This document shows, piece by piece, positions 60,129-64,000 of a stretch of DNA of 64,000 bases (its first letter is position 1; every line of letters begins with the position of its first letter). Below the pieces are notes generated by a model. That model saw only the letters and a list, made by a program, of their open reading frames with translations, did not search any database and was not told the DNA's origin. This stretch comes from Salibacterium qingdaonense. Lineage in GTDB: Bacteria > Bacillota > Bacilli > Bacillales > Marinococcaceae. The translations under genes were made by a program, and so were the position numbers. The stretch lies in assembly GCF_900114715.1 (NCBI RefSeq), contig NZ_FOTY01000002.1, forward strand, positions 1 to 64,000. The letters run 5' to 3'.

Positions 60129-61133
60129 CTAAAAAATGAAAATAAAATACGATGTCAGGAAATAAACGAGAATAAGGAGTGCTGACGGCCAAGGGTAAAA
60201 GTGAAAATCTTTTTTCCTGCCGCGAAGCACCGAAAACAACACAATTGCTGCCAGCAGACTGACCGCACCTGCCGTAATCTGATGAACAGGGTTGGAAGAG
60301 GCAATGATTGGACCATTCAAAAACCCTGCATCACTGACGAACAACAGAATAACATTGAAAAGATTACTCCCGAGAATGGATCCAAGTGCGAGGTTATGAT
60401 TGTGCAGCTGCAGCGCGACAAGAACAGCGACTGCTTCCGGCAGGGAAGTGGAAGCTGCAATCAGAAAACTCCCCACAAAACTGGAGCCAAGACCGGTCTG
60501 CACCGCAATTTGATCTCCTGTAATGGTTAACATCGACCCGGCGCCGAGAATGACAATGGCGGCAATAACAAAACCGACACCGGCATGTTTCAACGAGGTG
60601 GCGTAGGAAGGAGACGTTTCATCTTCTACTGCTGGAGCCGCTTCCTGCCCGGGTTCGCTGTTTCCAGTTTTTTTATTGATGAAAGTGATGCCGGCGATGT
60701 AGACAGCAAAGATAACAAATGTATCGAGACCGATCCAGAACAAAGACGCCTCGGTTTGAATAAACATGGCTGCCAGTACCAAAAGAGCAAGCAGGATACC
60801 AAGTGATGCCGTGTAGGCGTGGGAGACATCCGTGCGCGAGAACAGTTTTTCTCTGCGGTAGTACAGGTCAAAGGCCGCAATAATCAGTAAATTGAACATA
60901 TTGCTGCCGAGAACGTTTCCTACTGCGATATCCGGGTTATCAAGAAATACTGCAGTTAAACTGGTCGTCACCTCCGGAAGAGATGTGGCTCCGGCAAGAA
61001 GCAGTGTACCTACCATCAACCCTCCCCATTTCGACTTAATGCTGATGACATCAGCATAGGTGGATAATTTAACAGCAGCAATAACCGTAATAACAGCTGC
61101 CACAGCAAACAGGAAAAAAACCATCAATTTCAC
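60129..61133 (-). CDS. CaCA-family cation/Na+ (or H+) exchanger, probable Mn2+ or Ca2+ exporter
   Basis: 334 residues with ten membrane helices in two inverted halves. The two alpha repeats are GATSLPEVTTSL...GNVLGSNMFN in the first half and AASTSLPEAVAVL...GSILGSNLFN in the second. They carry the conserved acidic E and N residues that bind the cation. A polar loop near 155-180 (GNSEPGQEAAPAVEDE) splits the halves. The start ATG has AAAAAGGAGTG inside a hairpin. The leader carries a yybP-ykoY riboswitch, which senses Mn2+, so manganese export or a mixed Ca2+/Mn2+ role is the best inference. Confidence 0.88.
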   Translation of the reverse strand: MKLMVFFLFAVAAVITVIAAVKLSTYADVISIKSKWGGLMVGTLLLAGATSLPEVTTSLTAVFLDNPDIAVGNVLGSNMFNLLIIAAFDLYYRREKLFSRTDVSHAYTASLGILLALLVLAAMFIQTEASLFWIGLDTFVIFAVYIAGITFINKKTGNSEPGQEAAPAVEDETSPSYATSLKHAGVGFVIAAIVILGAGSMLTITGDQIAVQTGLGSSFVGSFLIAASTSLPEAVAVLVALQLHNHNLALGSILGSNLFNVILLFVSDAGFLNGPIIASSNPVHQITAGAVSLLAAIVLFSVLRGRKKDFHFYPWPSALLILVYFLTSYFIFIF

Positions 61134-61161
61134 TCCTTTTTCTATAAAAAAGGGAGAAACA

Positions 61162-61225
61162 TAAAAAAGACCTTTTTATAAAAAGACCGAAAAAAGATAC
61201 TTCGCTCCTTTTATAAAAAGGTCTT
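61162..61225 (-). terminator. Expression platform of the riboswitch: long terminator hairpin
   Basis: On the minus strand, AAGACCTTTTTATAAAA (61225-61209) pairs perfectly over 17 bp with TTTTATAAAAAGGTCTT (61183-61167), and a T-run follows. Each arm also contains a short self-complementary CCTTTT-AAAAGG element. A third such hairpin covers the ribosome binding site of the exchanger gene (about 61136-61153). Confidence 0.75.
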
Positions 61226-61229
61226 GCGC

Positions 61230-61345
61230 ACATTCACTGCAGCTGACGAAAAGAACGCAGTGAAGCTTAATGAACCGAGTACACTACCCGCATACTGTCC
61301 TGACGATTCATTAATCCTATTGGACGCTACTCCCCTTCTTATTCC
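61230..61345 (-). promoter_or_regulatory. yybP-ykoY (manganese) riboswitch aptamer
   Basis: On the minus strand the hallmark GGGGAGTAGCGTCC (61335-61322) is followed some 20 nt later by TCGTCAGGACAG, the second conserved part of the yybP-ykoY motif. A further stem and the terminator follow. The class binds Mn2+ and turns on exporters. Position directly before a CaCA exchanger supports the call. Exact 5' and 3' limits are estimated. Confidence 0.8.
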
Positions 61346-61472
61346 ATAATAAACATACCACCAGATTCAGGTGGCGTCAATATAAAAAAACAGGACGAAC
61401 AGGCAGGAAAATCGGGAAAATACCGCAAAGTATTACATTGCCTAAAAAAAGGTTCAAGAAGGGAGAGGCTGT

Positions 61473-61745
61473 ATGAAATTATTTGCTGTACTGCTTCCAT
61501 TAAAAGACAAAGAATTATCGCAGACACACAGGCCCGAGCATCTTCAGTTTCTGGAAGAACAAAGGAACAAGGGAAACGTAGCCGCCAATGGTAAATTCAC
61601 GGATGGTTCCGGCGGACTGGTAATATACCGTATGCCGGATAAAGAAGCGGTGGAAGAACTTGTTTTGAATGATCCGTTTGTAAAACATGGAGCCCGCCAT
61701 TACCATATACACGAATGGGAAATGGTTTCCGGCGAATGGGAGTAG
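61473..61745 (+). CDS. YciI-family protein
   Basis: 90 residues, a ferredoxin-like small fold. RPEHLQFLEEQRNKGNVAANGKF carries the conserved histidine-aspartate region of the family, with DPFVKHGARHYHIHEW at the end, typical for YciI-like proteins. No reaction is known for most members. The ATG has GGGAGAGG upstream. The dehydrogenase gene starts 13 bp later, so the two are one unit. Confidence 0.85.
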   Translation: MKLFAVLLPLKDKELSQTHRPEHLQFLEEQRNKGNVAANGKFTDGSGGLVIYRMPDKEAVEELVLNDPFVKHGARHYHIHEWEMVSGEWE

Positions 61746-61758
61746 AAGGAGGAAGCCT

Positions 61759-62625
61759 ATGGCTGTAATAGGATTTATCGGACTTGGAAACATGGGCATG
61801 CCGATGGCACGAAATCTAGTGCAGTCGGGATACCTAGTCTATGGTTTCAATCGATCAAAAAAGAAAGAAGAAATGTTTGAAGAGCTGGGAGGGCGTAAGG
61901 CGGAATCTCTGTCTTTAATAGCAGAAAAGGCGGATGTTATTATGACCTGTCTGCCCGAACCAAAAGATGTACAAGACGTCCTGTCTGAGCTCTTTGAACT
62001 GGGAATCGGCGGTTCGCAGATCATCGATTTCAGCACCGCATCTCCTGCTCTTCATGAAGATATGAAGGAAAAAGCATCACGTGAAGGAGTGGAGTATCTC
62101 GATGCCCCGGTAAGTGGAGGCACGGCCGGGGCAGAAGCTGGAACCCTTTCGATAATGTGCGGCGGGGAAGAAGATGCATTCGAAAAAGCCCGCCCTCTCT
62201 TTGATGTACTTGGTGCCAGTATCACACATACCGGTCCAGCCGGAAGCGGGACGAAGGTGAAACTGATCAACCAGTATATGGTCGGTATGCATACCGCAGC
62301 CGTCGGGGAAGCACTCCATCTTGCCGAAGAATCCGGCATTGATCAGAAATTGCTCTATGACGTTCTTAGTCAAAGCTTTGCACAAAGTAAGATTTTTGAT
62401 AGACACTACCCTGATTTTATCGCCGCGGATAGAGAAGAACCGGGCTTTGCATTATCCCTTCTTTTAAAAGACCTGAATCTTGCGGGAGAGATGGCAGGAA
62501 ATGCAGAAGTGCCGCTTGAAGCCGGGAGAAAAGTGAAAGAAATGTTTGAAGATGCAGACCAGCAGGGCTACGGGAATAAAGATATGAGTGCTTTTTACCA
62601 GTATACTTCTGGAAAACACTACTGA
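61759..62625 (+). CDS. Beta-hydroxyacid dehydrogenase (3-hydroxyisobutyrate/tartronate semialdehyde reductase family)
   Basis: 288 residues from ATG 61759 (AAGGAGG upstream); a longer in-frame start lies within the YciI gene. The N-terminal NAD(P) motif is IGFIGLGNMGMPMARNL (GLGxMGxxM). The substrate motif DAPVSGGTAGAEAGTL and the catalytic lysine segment GSGTKVKLINQ follow. Members reduce or oxidise 3-hydroxy acids such as 3-hydroxyisobutyrate, glycerate or glyoxylate. The substrate is not decided. Probably co-transcribed with the YciI gene. Confidence 0.9.
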   Translation: MAVIGFIGLGNMGMPMARNLVQSGYLVYGFNRSKKKEEMFEELGGRKAESLSLIAEKADVIMTCLPEPKDVQDVLSELFELGIGGSQIIDFSTASPALHEDMKEKASREGVEYLDAPVSGGTAGAEAGTLSIMCGGEEDAFEKARPLFDVLGASITHTGPAGSGTKVKLINQYMVGMHTAAVGEALHLAEESGIDQKLLYDVLSQSFAQSKIFDRHYPDFIAADREEPGFALSLLLKDLNLAGEMAGNAEVPLEAGRKVKEMFEDADQQGYGNKDMSAFYQYTSGKHY

Positions 62626-62742
62626 AGGGACTCGTGTAAAGGGGGAGAGCCGCCCGTGCACTTTTCTTTTCATTCTCTCCCGGATTCGTTACAATAAGCT
62701 TTGTATGTCAAAGTATTTCACGAATTTTTGGGAGGGATAGCA

Positions 62743-63297
62743 GTGAAAATTGCTGCGATAGTAGGAAGTACAAGAAAAGAATCATTTAATCTAAAACTGG
62801 CCCATTTTATGAAAGAGCGGTACGCGGATCAGTTTGAATTGGATATCCTGGAAATCGGCCATCTGCCGTTTTACAATCAGGATGAAGAAATGACTCCAAC
62901 GGCTGAAGTTGTAGAGTTCAAAAAAAATGTTGCTGATGCGGATGCTGTATTGTGGGTCACGCCGGAATATAACGGGACAATCACCTCTGCGATGAAAAAT
63001 GCCATAGACTGGCTGTCCCGCGTCGATCAGGTGATGATCGGGAAACCATCCTGGATCGTTGGAGCTTCAATGGGAGCTCTTGGAACAGTGAAGGCTCAGT
63101 CGCACCTGCGCGATATTCTCTTTGCCCCGGGGCTTTCTTCTCCGGTCCTTCCGGGAAATGAAGTATTGATCGGTTCTGTCCACGAAAAAGTGGATGAAAA
63201 TGGCTATCTGGCAGATGAAGGAACAATTGCCTTTCTGGATGCTACCGTAGAAAATGTGCGTCCATGGTTGGAAAAGCAAGCTGCTGTTCGAAACTAA
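62743..63297 (+). CDS. NADPH-dependent FMN reductase family protein
   Basis: 184 residues from GTG 62743 (GGGAGGG upstream). Flavodoxin-like fold: phosphate loop GSTRKESFN near the start, and FMN contacts PEYNGTITSAMKNAIDWLSR in the middle. Family members reduce FMN, quinones, azo dyes or chromate with NAD(P)H. The longer in-frame start at 62701 has no site. Separate from the dehydrogenase gene by 117 bp. Followed by a repeat-like region with a hairpin. Confidence 0.87.
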   Translation: MKIAAIVGSTRKESFNLKLAHFMKERYADQFELDILEIGHLPFYNQDEEMTPTAEVVEFKKNVADADAVLWVTPEYNGTITSAMKNAIDWLSRVDQVMIGKPSWIVGASMGALGTVKAQSHLRDILFAPGLSSPVLPGNEVLIGSVHEKVDENGYLADEGTIAFLDATVENVRPWLEKQAAVRN

Positions 63298-63329
63298 GGG
63301 GCAGTAATGGACCAAAATACAAAGAGTCC

Positions 63330-63601
63330 GGGACAAACAATACCGATTCACTGATTATCCGAATGATGGGACAAGCAGCTGCGCTCCGGCCTGCTGTTCC
63401 ATCATTCGGATTTTTTGATCAAAGGTTTTCCTCCAGGCAGCAACCAGTTTGTTTGTCTTTCGTCCGTCAGCAGATCAGCACCTGAACCTGGTGTCCGGCA
63501 GCCATCCTTGCACCCTGGAGTGAAAGCAGAGCATTTGGACAAAAGGGTGCAGTATGAAAAAAGTGCCGGACGATTCAACATTGAATCGTCCGGCACTTTT
63601 T
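63330..63601 (-). repeat. Decayed relative of repeat family A
   Basis: The left end CCGGGACAAACA is like the family A terminus, and CCTGGAGTGAAAGCAGAGCATTT matches the inside of copy 1 (CTCTGGAGTGAAAGCGAAGCATTTT). The right part ends in a long T-flanked hairpin. Between them the sequence has diverged or been replaced. Together with the terminator this fills the 356-bp gap before the last gene. Confidence 0.55.
63557..63601. terminator. Bidirectional terminator hairpin
   Basis: AAAAAGTGCCGGACGATTC pairs with GAATCGTCCGGCACTTTTT around a 6-nt loop. It can stop the FMN reductase transcript and the leftward gene at the window edge. Confidence 0.88.
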
Positions 63602-63653
63602 AGTTGGTAATGATTTTGTTCCGGTTTTTTTGCAAAAAAGCGTCATTCTTTTG

Positions 63654-63998
63654 TTATATGTCGCTGGTCTGTTTTTCCGCGGAAGGTTTCAGAGCTTTGT
63701 CGATAAGTTGATCGAGTTCGACAATCTGCCGGTGGGCTCTTCTTTCTGAAATCCAGCGGTAATGATGCTTTCCTTCCGGTTCTTCATCAAGCTCATCCGC
63801 CTTGGCAACAATCTGCTGAAGCGTGCTGAGCTGCAGCTGGTCATGATCGACAGGGAGAAAAGAGTCTGTATGCAAAAGCACTGCCACAGAAATTTCTTTG
63901 GCAGCGGCAGGATCTTCCCCCAGACGTATCAGCAGCTTATGGGCGCGCTCTGCTCCTTTGATAGCATGAATATCGTTATTTCTGTAAAGATCAAAATC
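63654..63998 (-). CDS. C-terminal part of a protein running off the right edge
   Basis: 114 codons are visible, open from the window edge to TAA at 63654. The frame includes NNDIHAIKGAERAHKLLIRLGEDPAAAKEIS, then a Gln/Leu/Glu-rich helical region and RWISERRAHRQIVELDQLIDKAL. The AH... and LLHTDSFLP segments vaguely recall an HD-domain phosphohydrolase, but the metal ligands cannot be confirmed without the N-terminus. Start and full function are unknown. Confidence 0.6.
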   Translation of the reverse strand, partial: DFDLYRNNDIHAIKGAERAHKLLIRLGEDPAAAKEISVAVLLHTDSFLPVDHDQLQLSTLQQIVAKADELDEEPEGKHHYRWISERRAHRQIVELDQLIDKALKPSAEKQTSDI

Positions 63999-64000
63999 CC

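Overview
The window looks like chromosomal DNA of a low-to-medium GC Firmicute of the Bacillaceae. Ribosome binding sites are strong AGGAGG types, GTG and TTG starts are used, and the set ktrA, ytxG/ytxH, med-fabH-fabF, yjbA-trpS and an IDEAL-domain gene is typical of Bacillus relatives. The order argC-argJ-argB-argD-carA-carB-argF, a small membrane gene, med, fabH, fabF, then yjbA and trpS, follows Bacillus subtilis closely. A salt- or alkali-adapted relative (Alkalicoccus/Salisediminibacterium type) is a guess, not shown by the sequence.

Layout. 1-330: left end of an IS30-type element. 0.5-2.4 kb: nitric oxide sensor nsrR divergent from flavohemoglobin hmp. 2.4-4.3 kb: ktrA, a YhjD-like gene and an IDEAL protein. 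4.3-11.6 kb: flippase, dcd, a c-di-GMP phosphodiesterase and the queCDEF operon, bracketed by two inverted copies of repeat family A. 11.7-14.3 kb: ytxH/ytxG, DUF5665, phhB and a DDAH-like hydrolase. 14.5-17.2 kb: accC-tetR-accB with an operator at the promoter. 17.2-23.3 kb: quinone reductase, unknown membrane protein, TrpXYZ-type ABC transporter with an FAH-family enzyme, and a lipoprotein. 23.5-27.0 kb: KamA-family radical SAM enzyme, msmX-like ATPase with a cre site, and a PucR-type regulator. 27.2-33.0 kb: AI-2E-family transporter, rhodanese, two unknowns, YitT, and azlCD divergent from an XRE-cupin regulator. 33.0-35.0 kb: two copies of repeat family B around GNAT and HAD genes.

35.2-37.3 kb holds the most interesting locus: ctaG (apparent AUC start codon), a SCO copper chaperone, and a thioredoxin-fold lipoprotein whose first CxxC cysteine codon is UGA, followed by a hairpin that fits a bacterial SECIS. 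It is a candidate selenoprotein next to cytochrome oxidase copper-assembly genes.

37.5-47.2 kb is the arginine/carbamoyl phosphate operon. 47.2-51 kb carries med and the fatty acid elongation genes fabH-fabF behind a FapR-like operator. 51-56.5 kb has an LCP cell wall enzyme, a DHH-CBS-nucleotidyltransferase fusion and yjbA. 56.6-57.1 kb holds degenerate tandem repeats and a third family B repeat. 57.1-64 kb has trpS, a UgtP-like glycosyltransferase, a TlpA-like oxidoreductase, a CaCA cation exchanger behind a yybP-ykoY (Mn2+) riboswitch, a YciI protein, a beta-hydroxyacid dehydrogenase, an FMN reductase and a gene running off the right edge. No rRNA, tRNA or CRISPR array was recognised.
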